A stretch of DNA of 64,000 nucleotides from Camillea tinctor. Taxonomy: Eukaryota; Ascomycota; Sordariomycetes; Xylariales; Xylariaceae. Below the pieces are notes generated by a model that saw only the letters and a program-made list of their open reading frames with translations, ran no database searches and had not been told where the DNA came from. Shown here in pieces: positions 1-11,542 of the stretch. Every line of letters starts with the position of its first letter. Positions within the stretch are counted from its first letter, which is position 1. The stretch covers positions 1 to 64,000 of the forward strand of contig MU394078.1 in assembly GCA_022578605.1 (NCBI GenBank), written 5' to 3'. The position numbers and the translations under genes were made by a program.

Positions 1-157
1 TAATATTTTAAAAATTAATATTATAAAAATAAAAAAAGTAAATTAATAGCTATTTTATTTAATTAAATACGTTATGTTAAAAATATAGTATTTTTTAATT
101 TTTAATAGGGTTTAATGTTCTTAAAGTAGGGGTGTTTTTAAAAGTAGTAATAAATAG

Positions 158-286
158 TATATATAGATTTTTTTTTGTTTATTTAGTTGCGTAAAGTATT
201 TTTTTTTTACGCAATTTTTTATTATATATAATATATAAATTATTTAAGCTTTTACGCTTTAAATTTTATTGTAAAATTGTAATAAA
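158..286 (+). repeat. 5' LTR copy of the decayed retrotransposon
   Basis: This matches 6832-6963 along its whole length, apart from small length differences in T runs. The aligned substitutions I can see are transitions, for example three CpA sites in the 3' copy that are TpA here. It is the more decayed of the two copies. The exact ends are uncertain because the terminal TG/CA would themselves be mutated. Confidence 0.75.
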
Positions 287-3200
287 AAATTGCATGCTTA
301 TATATTATAATTATTGTACTTAATTTTTAGTTTAAAAAAACTATAAATTTTTATTAAATAATTACATTTAATTAAATATTTTAAAAAAATTTATTAATTA
401 TATAACTATATTTAATTAAATATTTTAAAAAAAATTAATTAATTATTTAATAAGCTTATTAAAATTATTTTTTAATAATAATTTAAACTAACTTATTATA
501 ATTTGCAAAGTTAAAAAAAAAATAAGTTGTAAAAACTAGTTAAAAAAAAAAAGCTTAAAAAAAAGTAAATTTTTTAGCTATAAACTTTAAAAAAAACTAA
601 TTTTAATACTAAATTTAAAAAAATACTTATTAAAAATATATTATAAAGCAATTTTTAAAGCTAAATATATTTATTAAAAGTAACGTTAATATAAAAACTT
701 TTAAATATAATTAAAACTATAAAAAGTTTATTACTTTTAATAATAAATATACTATTAATAATTATAAACAATAGTAAAGTAATATTAAAAAAAACGCTAA
801 ATATTAAAAAAGCTTTTAAAAAGTTATTTAATAATTTAAAAATATATATAATAAAACTAATTGTTTATTATGCTATTAAAAAAACTTAAAGTTTTGCAAT
901 ATATTTTATTTTTATAATTAATGTTAAAAAAAAAGCTTAATTTAAGCTTAATAAATTAATTAATTTTAGCTTTTTAAAAAAAAATATTTAATAATTATTT
1001 AAAAGCGCTTTTTTAAAAAATTAAAATATGTTATTTACTATTTTTAGTAAAAATAAATATAATTTACAAGTTTTACAATTTAATATTAAAATAAAATAAA
1101 ATGCTTTTATAAGTTTATAAATAAGTATTTATTTTAAGCAAAAATTATAAAAAAGCTATAAAAATACTTTAAAAAAAAGTAATGCTAAAAAATTAAAAAA
1201 CCGTATAAGCTAATTAAGTTAAAAAATAAAAAAAAATAATTGCAGTTTTTTAAAATAAAATAGTTAATTTAGCAAAAATTATTTTAATAATAAATTAAAG
1301 TATTATTTTTAATTTAATTTATATAAAAAAAATATTAAACAATTAATTAAATAATAAAACTTATTTATTTTTATTAACGATAAGCTTAAAAAAATTAAAT
1401 GTAAGTTAAGTTTAATTATTAATATTTATTATTAAAGCAAAAACTTAATAATAATGCAAACTATTACTTAATTAAAAAATAAAAAATTTTATATATTGTT
1501 AAACAATTAAGAAAATTTATATTTAAAACATTAATGCTATTTATAACTAATAAATATAAACTTTTAATATTAAAAATTAATATAGCAATGCTTAAATACT
1601 TAAAAAAGCAATATTAAAATTTTAATGTTTATAAAAAAGTATAAAATATTTTTTAAAACTTAAAAATAAAGCTTTTTAAAAAATTTATTTAATTTTAATA
1701 AAAGTTTATTAAGTACGCTGCACTTTTTTACGTAATAAATAATAATTTTAAATAAAAATTATTTAATAAACTTTTTATTTAATTAAATAAAAAGTATATT
1801 AATAAATATTATAATAATAAATATAATTTTAATAGTTTTTATAAGTATATTTAAATTTATAATTATTAATAATAAAAAAACTATTTTATTAAATAAAAAT
1901 AAATAAGTAAAAAAAAAAAAAAAAGAAACTTAATAATACTTTTTTATTTTTTAGCTAATTTAATATACGAAATAGTTTTAAAAGCTTATAGCTTTTAAAA
2001 AGTTAAAGCATTAATAAAAAGCATTTTAAAATTAAAGTTATTAAAATAATAAATAATAGTAAAAAAATATATATTAAACTTAAAAGCTTAAAACAAATTA
2101 AATAAATAGTTAATTATTGTTTATATTATGTTTGCTATAAGTTAAAACATATATTAAACGTATATTTACTTTTAAAAAAATTTAAAAAAATTAATTAAGC
2201 AAAAATTAATTATTTTTACTTTAAAGCAATAAATAATTGCGAAATAAATTTTAATAAACGTAAGTTAAATAATGCTTTAAAAAAAAATCTTTAAAGTAAA
2301 TAACTTTTTTTTTTAAAAAAATAATAGTATTAACAATAAAAATTTGCAAATATTATTAACTTTTATATAATTTTTTAATAAAGCATTTAAAAAATAATTT
2401 TTTTTATTAATTATATAGTAAGTAATAATAAATAAATTATTAATATTAAAGCATTTATTAATATAAAAGTAAATGTATATATATTTGCAAATATTAACTT
2501 TATTATTAAAGCTTTTAAATATTTAAATATAATATAATTAAGTAATTTTAATTTAGCATTAATAAAAAATTATAATAAAAAAGCAACATAAATTATAAAT
2601 ATAATAATTATAGTTTATATAAAGTTATAAAAACAAATTATTTATAATATTTTTATGCTTATATTTAATATAAAATATAATGTAATTATAAAGTTAAAAT
2701 TTTTTTTATGTTATAATGTTTTAATTAATTATAAATAAAAATAACTTTTTTTTTTTAAAAATAAAAGCTTAAACTAAAGATTTTAAATATAAATATAAGT
2801 AATGTAAAAAACTTTTTATAGAAATTTAAGTATATTAAAAATGCGAAAAAACGCAAAAAACTTATAAAAAAAAAAAAAACAAACATTTAAGTTAAAAATA
2901 ATATGCTTAATTTTAACTTAAAAGCGCATATAAAAAAAGTATATATTATTAAATACTTTTAAAAAATAAAAAACTATTTTAAAAATAATTTTAAAACTTT
3001 TTAAAAATATACTTAAGTAAATGCATTAAAATAATAAAATATAAAAAATAAATTAAATATTTTTAAATAATAAAAATAATGTTTTTTTTATTAATAATTA
3101 AAAAAACGCGTAATAAAGAAATAAAGCTTAAATTACAACTTTATAATGCAAAAAAAAAATACGATTTTTATTGCAATGTATTTAGCTAGTATAAATATTA

Positions 3201-6200
3201 GCTTTTAAATATAGCAACTATAAAAGCTATTTAATTTAATTATTTTTTAAATTAAAAAAAAAAGATTAAAGTTTATATAACTATATTATATAAAATAAAT
3301 TGCGCTATATAAATAAAACGCATTAAAAAAATTATTTAATAATAATAAAAAGTTATAAAATAAAGTTTTTTAATTAGTTTTAAAAGTTTATTATAAACAC
3401 GTTAACGTGTTTAATAAAGTTATATTTAATAAATTATTAACTTTATAATTAAGTATTAATTATAAAATTAAGTTAAATTATAAACTTAAAAAGTTAAAGT
3501 ATAATTTACTTTATAAAATAATATTAAAAAAAAAACCTTATTAAAAATATATTATTAAAAATTTACATAAAAAGTTTATTAAGTTATTTTTTATATTATA
3601 AGTAGCTTTAATTCTTTTTTTTTAAAAAGTAAATAAAGGTTTTTATTTTTACGTAAACTATTATAAACTTAATATTAAAACTTAAAAAAATAAGTATTTA
3701 TTACTATTAATTAAAAAAACTTTATTAAAATTAATAAAAATATAAGTTTTTATTAAAATCGATATTTAATAAACTTTTTATAAAATATATATTTATTTTA
3801 AATATAAAAATTTTATTTTATTTAAAACTTATAATAAGTAATTTTAATATTAAATGTTGCTATTTAATTTTATTAATAAACTATTTACTTTTTAATAGTA
3901 TATTAATAATAAGTTTAAAAACTATATAAATAAGTTTTATACTATTTATTTCGATAATATTTTTATATATTTTAAAAATAAAAAAAAACATAAAAAGTAC
4001 GTGTAAAAAGTATTACAACGTTTATAAAAAATTAAACTTTAAGTAAATATTAATAAATGTAAATTTTACGTTATTTTAATTAAATACTTTAATTACGTTA
4101 TTAGCACGAAAAAAATTGCAATAAATAAAAATAAAGTTAAGGTAATTTAATAATAAAAACATTTTATTAATAATAAAAAAAATTAAATTAAGTAAATTGC
4201 GCTTTTTTTTAAAGTTTTATAACTTTTATTATAAATTCGTTAAAAAGCATAATAAAATTACTTTACTTTTTAATAAATTAACTTATAATAATGTAAATTT
4301 TTTTTAAATAAAAAAATGTAAAATTACTTTTAAATTGTTAAAAAAAGTAATAATAAATGTTTTTTTATTGCAATATTTTAATTATAAAAAAAATATAAAT
4401 AAAAATAAATGCGTTTAACGGTATAATTATTAAAACTTTTTTTAACGAGCTTTTTTTAACGATTTATAGCACTTAATAGCTTTTTTTTTTCGAAATAATA
4501 ACGCTAATAAAAATAAACTATAATATTTATAATAAAAAATTGCTTATTATTATTAAAGTATTTATATATTAAAAAGTTAAATTAGTAAAATATTAATATT
4601 TTTTACTATTTAACGTTATTATTAATTATTTTACATTAAAATATTTTAATATTAAAAAACTTTTTAATTTTTAATAAGCAAAATAAGTTAAATTAATATT
4701 ATATTATAATTTTATTATTATTTATTAATTAAAAGCAAAAAACACAATTATTAACATTTTTTTATGCTTTTATAACAAACTTAAAACATAAAAAAAAAAA
4801 AATAAATAGCGCACAATAGCTTTATTTTAATTTGTTTATATTAACGAAAACGCTATTAATATAATAGCTTTAAAAAAATAATGTTTTAAAGTTATTAAAA
4901 CTATTATTAATAAATTAATTATTTAAAGCAAATAAAATTAATTTAAATTTAAAAGATTATAAAGTTAAAGCTATAAAATTAAACGAATTAAACTAGTTTA
5001 TATTTAAAGATTTAATTTTATATTAAAAATAATTAATTATTTTAAATTTAAATAATTTGTAAACTTAAGTTTTAAAAAAAAAGCATTATTAAATTATAAT
5101 AGCTTATTTAAATATATATAAAACTTATAAATTAATTGCATTATAATATTAATAGTTAAGATTAAATAAATTTATAAATTAATTTATTAATAATTGTTTT
5201 TATAAAGCAGTAAAAATGTTAAAAAATAAAACGTTAAAATAGCTTACGCTGTTATTAATTTTAAAAAAAATATAGTAATATATAATTATAAACTTTAAAA
5301 ATATATTAAAAAATAAAAATAAATATAATAATTTACTTATAATAATAAACTAATTTAATAAGTTATTTTAATTTATTTTTTATAAAAATATTATAACTAT
5401 AAAAAACATTGCTTAAATGTATTATTATAGCTTTTATTAAATATTAAGTTAATTAAAAACAATTATTATTAATATAAATTTTTAGTTTATTTTAAACTTT
5501 ATTAATAAATTATTAAAAATTTACAAAATAAAACTATATTTTACTTTAACTAAATATTATTAAACTATAAAATAAGTAAAAATTATAAATTAATATATTA
5601 ATTAAAAGCTTTACTTTTATATAAACTATTTTTAATAAAACTAATTAAAAATAATTTTAACTATAAATGCAGTTTAAACATTACTTTTTTATAAATTTTT
5701 AAGCAAACTTTTTTTGTAAAAAGTTTTTATAAAAAAATTAATGCGCATAATATTTAATTAAAAAGTTTAAATGAAAAATATAGTAAACTTTATTATAAAA
5801 AAACGGTTAATACGAAAAAAAGCATAAAAATTACGCGTTAAATTAATAAATATATTAAATATGCTAAAATAATAATAAAAAAAGCTTAAAATTAAATATA
5901 TAAATAAGCTAATAAATATAAATAAAACTTTAATTTTAAAATTAGCAACTAAATATATATTTTAAAAAAAACCAAAACTTTAATTAATAAATTAAGCAAT
6001 AAGCTAAATTACTTTATAATTAAATAATATTATAAAATTATTATTAAAAAACTTAATAATTTTAATATATTTAAGCTAAAATTTTTTAATTAATAAAAAA
6101 GTTTTAAATAGTTTTATGTAAATTATTTACGAAAATATTTTAATAATTTAATATTAAAATAAATATTAAAAAACTTTAAAAAATAATTAACTTAAATTTT

Positions 6201-6831
6201 AAAAAAAAACAAATAAAAAGTAAAAAAAATTTTAAGTTTTAAAGTATATTATAAAAAACTGCAATATTAAATTTAGTAAAAAAATTAAAATGTAAACAAC
6301 ACTTAATATTTTGTTAATAATTTTAAAAATATAGCTATTAAACTATAACAATATTACAATAAAAATAAAAATAAAGCTAACTTGCTAATAAAATTAAAAA
6401 AATAACTTAAAGCAATAAAAAAAATTGCTTTAATAAGCTATATTTAAATAATAATAAACTTTACAAAATAATAACTATAAAGTTAAAAAAAAAATAATAG
6501 TATAAAAAAATAAATATAAATATGTTTAATATATAAGCATATAACGTAATTAATATATGCTTAAAAAATTAAAGGCTTTAAAAAGTATTAAGCTAATTAT
6601 AAAACTAAAAATAACCTTTTTTTATTTAAAAAGCGTTTATAAATATAGTTTACTTATTTATAAGTTTTAAATTTAAGTTTAAATAAAAGCATTAAAAAAA
6701 AGCATTTTTTTTTATTAAAGCTTTAAAATAAGTTTTTTATAAAAAAAAAGTTATTATAGTTTTATTATTGCTTAATAACTATTACTATAAAAATTATGCA
6801 TAAATTTTTTATACGTTTGCTTAAATTACTA

Positions 6832-6963
6832 TATATATAAATTTCTTTTTATTTACTTAATTACGTAAAGTATTTTTTTTTTCTTACGCAATTTTTTACT
6901 ACACACAATATACAAATTACTTAAGCCTTTACGCTTTAAGTTTTATTATAAAATCGTAATAAA
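6832..6963 (+). repeat. 3' LTR copy of the decayed retrotransposon
   Basis: Direct repeat of 158-286. It keeps more C residues than the 5' copy (a CACACA tract and AAGCC survive here), so it is closer to the ancestral sequence. No target-site duplication could be recognised in the AT-rich flanks. Confidence 0.75.
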
Positions 6964-7084
6964 TATTAATATAAAACTTTAAAAATAATAACTTTTATTT
7001 AATAGCATTTATATTAAAAAACATTATAAAAATATTAAAAATAATTTAAATTTATATTTACTTTTATATTAATAAAATAAAATA

Positions 7085-7112
7085 TTTTTATATAAATATA
7101 TATATATATATA
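7085..7112. repeat. TA dinucleotide run
   Basis: A short run of alternating T and A within the AT-rich block, between the retrotransposon and the second repeat pair. Simple sequence with no further content seen. Confidence 0.6.
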
Positions 7113-7139
7113 TAAAATAAAAAAATATAATAATAAAAA

Positions 7140-7278
7140 TTAAAAAAGTTAAAAACTAATATATTTAAATATTTTTAATAAAAAAACTATTTAATTAAAA
7201 ATTAAAAATATTATTAACTTTTTTATAATTTTTTAAAATAATTAAAATTATATAAAATAATTAAAGTTATAAAGCTTT
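7140..7278. repeat. Decayed direct repeat, copy 1
   Basis: About 135 bp that recurs at 7720-7861 in the same orientation, ending in a shared run of AAAATAATTAAAG-type sequence and AAAGCTTTT/AAAACTTTT. Differences are mainly A/G and C/T. It may be the LTR of a second, mostly deleted element, or a tandemly copied repeat that also decayed by RIP. Confidence 0.55.
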
Positions 7279-7361
7279 TATTTATTTTATTTATTTTATT
7301 TATTTTATTTATTTTATTTATTTTATTTATTTTATTTATTTTATTTATTTTATTTTATTTA
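7276..7361. repeat. 9-bp microsatellite (ATTTTATTT)n
   Basis: About nine tandem copies of ATTTTATTT in a row, starting at the 3' end of the first decayed repeat copy. The copy number is high and the units are nearly identical, unlike the mutated surroundings, so the expansion is probably younger than the RIP decay. Confidence 0.85.
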
Positions 7362-7719
7362 CTTAATTTTATCGTGTTTAAAGTCCGGTAAACTTTTTTA
7401 TTAATATTAAACTACCGGGCTATTTTTACTTTAACGTATAAAAGTTAAAAGCTTAATTATTAAAAATATAACGGCTTTAACGTAAAAAGTTAAAGTATAA
7501 ATTATATAATGTTAATATTAATAAGGTTTATAATTATTTAATTTATCGTTTTTTTAAACTATAATAAATATAATAATAATGTTAATATTATTACTATTAT
7601 ATTTTATATTATTATACTTTTAAATAAAAGTATAAAATATTAATAAAACTTATAATTTATGTTATTACTTAATTAATAATATTAATTAATATAAATATTT
7701 ATAAAAAAACATAATAATA

Positions 7720-7861
7720 AATTAAAAAGCGAAAATTAATATATTTAAATGTTTTTAAAAAAGGAATTATTTAATTAAAGGTTATATAACGTTATTAACT
7801 TTTTTATAGTTTTTTAAAATAATTAAAGTTATATAAAATAATTAAAGCTATAAAACTTTTA
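7720..7861. repeat. Decayed direct repeat, copy 2
   Basis: Second copy of the repeat at 7140-7278. It keeps more G and C (for example AAAGGTTATATAACG) than copy 1. AT-rich DNA continues beyond it to about 8300, where base composition changes sharply to that of normal gene space. Confidence 0.55.
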
Positions 7862-8479
7862 ATTATTATTAATAAATTAAGTTTTTAACTTTTTATATTT
7901 TTATTAAAATTAATTATTTTTTATTTTTTAAATTTATTTTTTTTTTAAATTTTAAATTTTATTTACATTTTAAAACGTTAAATATTAAGCATTTTATTAT
8001 ATTATAAATAATTTAACTTTATTTTATAAAAGTTTTAATAATATATTATTAATATAATTAAAAAAACTTATAAATATAATAAAAATAATAATTAATAAAT
8101 TAAATTAATAATAATTATAAAAGTTTATATAAATAATTAATTAATTATATTATATATAAAGTTAAAAATTAAGCTTTTATTATAATATTTCATTTATATA
8201 AAATTTTATATATTTTTAATATATAATAATTATATTTAATAAATTAATAAATTAATAAACAGTTTTAATATTATAACGTAATTATACTTAATATAAATAA
8301 AGAACTTTTAACCACCTTTTTATTATTTTATCTTTACACACTTAAGCCTTTTTAAAAAACCCAGTAGCGTGGCCTGCTTTTTTACAAGCTTGAGCAATAC
8401 CCAGCCCAAGGCTTTATGCAGGATATTAATTATTATCCTCATTGTTAAAGTAATTCAGACATTGGGCGCGGCTTGTTAA

Positions 8480-8704
8480 ATGCTGTTGCGCTGTCCTCCA
8501 TTACCGGTTCCCAAGCTAACATTACTCCATAGACAGCCAAAGCTTCTGAGGACCGACGACAACTTCGTTTCGAGGCCGCGATTCATATTCAGTACACTTT
8601 ACCATACCATCTGGAACGAGCTGGCCATGTGTGTCTTGCCACCCGAGTGCGACAAATCAGCCAACTGCGACAACATTGACTGCCAGGAACAACGAACAAT
8701 ATGA
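8480..8704 (+). promoter_or_regulatory. Candidate uORF overlapping the chromodomain start
   Basis: A 74-codon open frame begins with ATG at 8480. Its TGA stop (8702-8704) is embedded in the tandem ATGATG that starts the chromodomain ORF. The predicted peptide is Cys- and Asn-rich near its end and resembles nothing I recognise. If transcribed in the same mRNA, this would be an upstream ORF with a stop/start overlap able to support reinitiation. The alternative is that it is simply open leader sequence. Confidence 0.4.
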
Positions 8705-10587
8705 TGGAGCGCAAGCGGGCTCGCACGTCTCGAATCGAGATCCCTATCCCCGTTAAACCTCGACCTTACCGCCGCGGAGATGGCCCCGCGCTGGCCCCCC
8801 TCAGTCTCACCCTCGAGAACGACTCGGACGCGTTCATCATAGACAGGCGCGTCCGTCCCGGTGTGCCCGTCAATGGCGAGATGAAGCTGGAGATGTACTA
8901 TGTAGTAGGGTGGCCGGACTTGCCCGCAGCGCGCGTATGCGTCCTTGCGACAAGAATATTCGATTACGTTTCGCCACGGACACTAGAGGATTGGGAATAC
9001 GAGTACTCGTTGGAGAAGGATAAACAGAGAGAACAAGAAGAGGCTGCAGCTGTAGCTAAGGCTAAGCGCAGAGCAGAAAAAGCAGCGAAGGCTAGATTAC
9101 TCGAAGTGCCGTCAGCAAATACACCGGGGGCTGGCATACCAAATGTCCCGGAGAAGAAGAAGCGTGGCCGGCCGAGTAAGGCAGAACGATCTGCGCGGGA
9201 GCTGGCACAGCAGACGAGTTTCGAGGACATAAGCAATGCTGATGTTCCATTGCCTCCTGCGAGTACATCCGGCCCTTCACTATCAACACCGAAGAAGAAG
9301 AGACTTGCAGCAGCCTTCGTTGCGGGTGCAGAAGATAGGGATGAGGAGGACGTAAGCACTACGATATACAAACAACTATACGGGGGTGACACAGAAATGA
9401 TCATAGACGATCCTAATGAGGAGGAGAAAGACAAGATAGGACCTGAAAATTCTAGACAGGCTTTCAACCATGCTTCTACTCTTTCAACCGCGAAGTATGC
9501 TCCATCTTTGATGTCAAACACGAGTCCTTCGCAAGCCAATCCGCGAGACGAGTGGAATAGTGATCGTCTTCCGCGCAAAACGTCAGCTACCCCTGTCCCA
9601 GTCCCGGCATATCCTCGCCCTGGGAAGAGCCCTAAAAAGCAAATATCCTCAACACCGGGGCCTGAGCTTATCACCCCAATCCCAGGCCACACCATGCCGA
9701 GCACATTACCCAAAAAGCCAACGAAAGAGACCCCGATTTCACCCCCTCCACACCCTCCAGTACTAGATCGAAATGGAGTGAAGCCCACCCCACATGCACA
9801 GTCTACCCTGCTACATTACGGCTTCACTCCCGCAGGGCGCAGTTCCGCCAAGTGGCCAGCAGCTACAGAAACACCAGTGAGCGGTGATCCCACAACGCAC
9901 AGCTCGCATACTAGCTACGACGACAACCACAATCCCTCCGGCAGCTCACCCGCGCGTTCCCAGAAGAAGAAGAAGAAACCGAAGCCGAAGCACGACCCCG
10001 CCCCGCCCAACCCAGGGGAGGCGGCCAACGATGCCGAGGAAGAGCCTGTCTACGTAGTGAAGCGCCTCGAGGGCGACCAGGTCACGGAGGTGGACGGGCG
10101 CGCGGAGCGCTTCTTCAAGGTGCGCTGGGAGGGCGACTGGCCGCCGGACCAGAACCCCACGTGGGAGCCCGAGGCGAACCTGCCCGCGGCGCTCGTGAGG
10201 ACGTACCTCAAGCACAAGAACGCCAAGACCAAGGGCCGGGCCAAAACCGAGTTCCCGCGCAAGCGGCACATGCTCAAGCGCAAGTACTCGAGCGTGGCCG
10301 AGGCGTTTGAGGGCGCGGAGGACGAGGACGAACTTGCGCTGGGGGCAAATGGGGATACGAATCCGCGGAACGGGTGGGCGGGCCGGCATGGAGCTGGGGG
10401 TAGGGATCGGGGCGACGAGGACGATGGGGAGGAGCGGTTGCTGGTCACGGAGCAGCGGAGCCGGCCGGGCACACCGGCGGGCAAGAAACAGTTCGACCTC
10501 GCGCTGGCGAGGGAGATAGAGTCTTCCTTTCGACGCGGTATCGGTAGCAGTAGCGGGGATATACGCAGCTCGAGCTTAGGACTGTAG
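8701..10587 (+). CDS. Chromodomain and AT-hook protein
   Basis: An intronless 628-residue nuclear protein. A canonical chromodomain lies at about residues 449-505 (YVVKRLEG, then FKVRWEGDW, then PTWEPEANL), with the aromatic residues expected of a methyl-lysine cage. An AT-hook-like KKKRGRPSK lies at about 152-160. An N-terminal segment (about 43-100, with YYVVGWPDLP) looks like a second, degenerate chromo-type fold. A charged helix follows at about 103-135. The middle is disordered and rich in Pro/Ser, with a Lys run (KKKKKPKPK) just before the chromodomain. Family knowledge: such proteins bind histone H3 methyl-lysine in heterochromatin. The target (K9 or K27) cannot be told from sequence alone. 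The start is the ATG at 8701; an adjacent ATG at 8704 is equally possible. It is the first gene after the RIP-decayed block. The tail has no known domain. Confidence 0.85.
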   Translation: MMERKRARTSRIEIPIPVKPRPYRRGDGPALAPLSLTLENDSDAFIIDRRVRPGVPVNGEMKLEMYYVVGWPDLPAARVCVLATRIFDYVSPRTLEDWEYEYSLEKDKQREQEEAAAVAKAKRRAEKAAKARLLEVPSANTPGAGIPNVPEKKKRGRPSKAERSARELAQQTSFEDISNADVPLPPASTSGPSLSTPKKKRLAAAFVAGAEDRDEEDVSTTIYKQLYGGDTEMIIDDPNEEEKDKIGPENSRQAFNHASTLSTAKYAPSLMSNTSPSQANPRDEWNSDRLPRKTSATPVPVPAYPRPGKSPKKQISSTPGPELITPIPGHTMPSTLPKKPTKETPISPPPHPPVLDRNGVKPTPHAQSTLLHYGFTPAGRSSAKWPAATETPVSGDPTTHSSHTSYDDNHNPSGSSPARSQKKKKKPKPKHDPAPPNPGEAANDAEEEPVYVVKRLEGDQVTEVDGRAERFFKVRWEGDWPPDQNPTWEPEANLPAALVRTYLKHKNAKTKGRAKTEFPRKRHMLKRKYSSVAEAFEGAEDEDELALGANGDTNPRNGWAGRHGAGGRDRGDEDDGEERLLVTEQRSRPGTPAGKKQFDLALAREIESSFRRGIGSSSGDIRSSSLGL

Positions 10588-11542
10588 AAGCCGGGATCTG
10601 GATGCAGGGAATGGGTTGGGTTGGGTTGGGTTCTGGCCCCTAGGAGGGAGCAGGGCAGAAAAGAAACCGCGAATAATTATGGAGCCCCCCGAATGCCTTC
10701 TCGTACGACCCTGGGGAGTGAAGTAGAGGGAAGACCTAGGGCTTGCAGTTGATAGTATTTTGCGAAGCGGGGTTAAGGGGGTCAATTGCTATGGGCTCGT
10801 GATGGGGATGGTGGTGATGGTGCCGGGGAAGTGATACCTAGGTGAGGTTCGGAATTCTTTGGCTGGTTGGCCGGCTAGGCGGGCTGCAAGCAGCACAGTA
10901 CATACACATGCACATATATATAGCCTACTACTTATATACCCTGCTGTAACAGTCAACGGAGAACAATGAATAGTCATGATCACTAACTAACGATGTATAC
11001 GTGATGGTTTTTTCCTGCTAAGGTGTAGCGGGGGTCACTATGTATGCGTACCTACTTAAAGATTGTTAAACATTAGGTATTGCTTAAGTATCTTATAGGT
11101 CTAGGAATAAAGCTACGTTATTAATTTAATTTAATTTCTTTTTATCTTTTTCTTTCACCAGTCACAATAAGAAAGTCTGGGGAACATCTGTAATTCATCG
11201 TATTGTGTCTTCACTACGCGTATGTGCTCCAACGATTGAGCGAACGCGCGTGACGTATTCCTCCTTCTCTATCTGCATTGGACGATAGGGGGAACTTCAT
11301 CTGACTTGATTTTCTCTAATGTACAGACAATAGGAAAGACGAAAGGAGATGGGGTTGTTGGTGCTGTGGATTGTATTCTTTTTTTTTCTGGGGGATTCAT
11401 GTGTAGTGGGGCGAAAAGGGGGGAAAAGGGGGGAAAAGGGGAATTAATGTGCATTGTGCTGCTGCAACCGCGAGGATACCGAAGCAGAGGTTGTCGAAGT
11501 AAGAGGAAGAAGTTCTTTCCAGGTAGAGGATGCAAATGCCAA
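10588..11542. other. Convergent intergenic region with short tandem repeats
   Basis: Lies between the ends of two convergent genes. It contains four GGGTT units (10613-10632), an ACCTAGGT octamer (10836-10843) and three G-rich decamers (11413-11441). Open frames here are short and on both strands; no gene is supported. Confidence 0.6.
11413..11441. repeat. Three tandem AAAAGGGGGG-type decamers
   Basis: Three near-identical 10-bp units with long G runs. Such G tracts could form a quadruplex on this strand, just past the 3' end of the minus-strand gene. No function is implied. Confidence 0.7.

Larger units (their letters stand above)
158..6963 (+). mobile_element. RIP-decayed Ty3/gypsy-type LTR retrotransposon
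   Basis: A nearly pure A+T block is bounded by two direct copies of a sequence of about 130 bp (158-286 and 6832-6963), which I take as LTRs. Inside, on the + strand, the frame read around 3840-4160 still aligns by eye with Ty3/gypsy reverse transcriptase: a Y-F-D-N-I-F-I-Y ghost of the YLDDILIY active-site motif at 3947-3970, then ghosts of the VLxRL, VNxxKCxF, YLGYIIST and IDxxKVKVI blocks in the expected order. Catalytic Asp codons have become Asn and many codons have become stops, so nothing here can be translated. This is a fungal element inactivated by mutation. Gag, integrase and the primer-binding site could not be placed. The Ty3/gypsy assignment rests on the RT block only. Confidence 0.82.

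Noticed and set aside
1..8300. AT-rich block considered as mitochondrial DNA or a centromere core
   Set aside because: RT ghosts, transition-only repeat decay and a sharp border to nuclear genes fit a RIP-mutated transposon better; a centromere cannot be judged from 8 kb.
8964..9788. A 274-codon minus frame inside the chromodomain gene
   Set aside because: Shadow frame; the plus strand carries the AT-hook and leads into the chromodomain in one continuous frame.
10613..10632. GGGTT tandem repeat considered as telomere-like
   Set aside because: The unit is not TTAGGG and there are only four copies, in the 3' flank of a gene.
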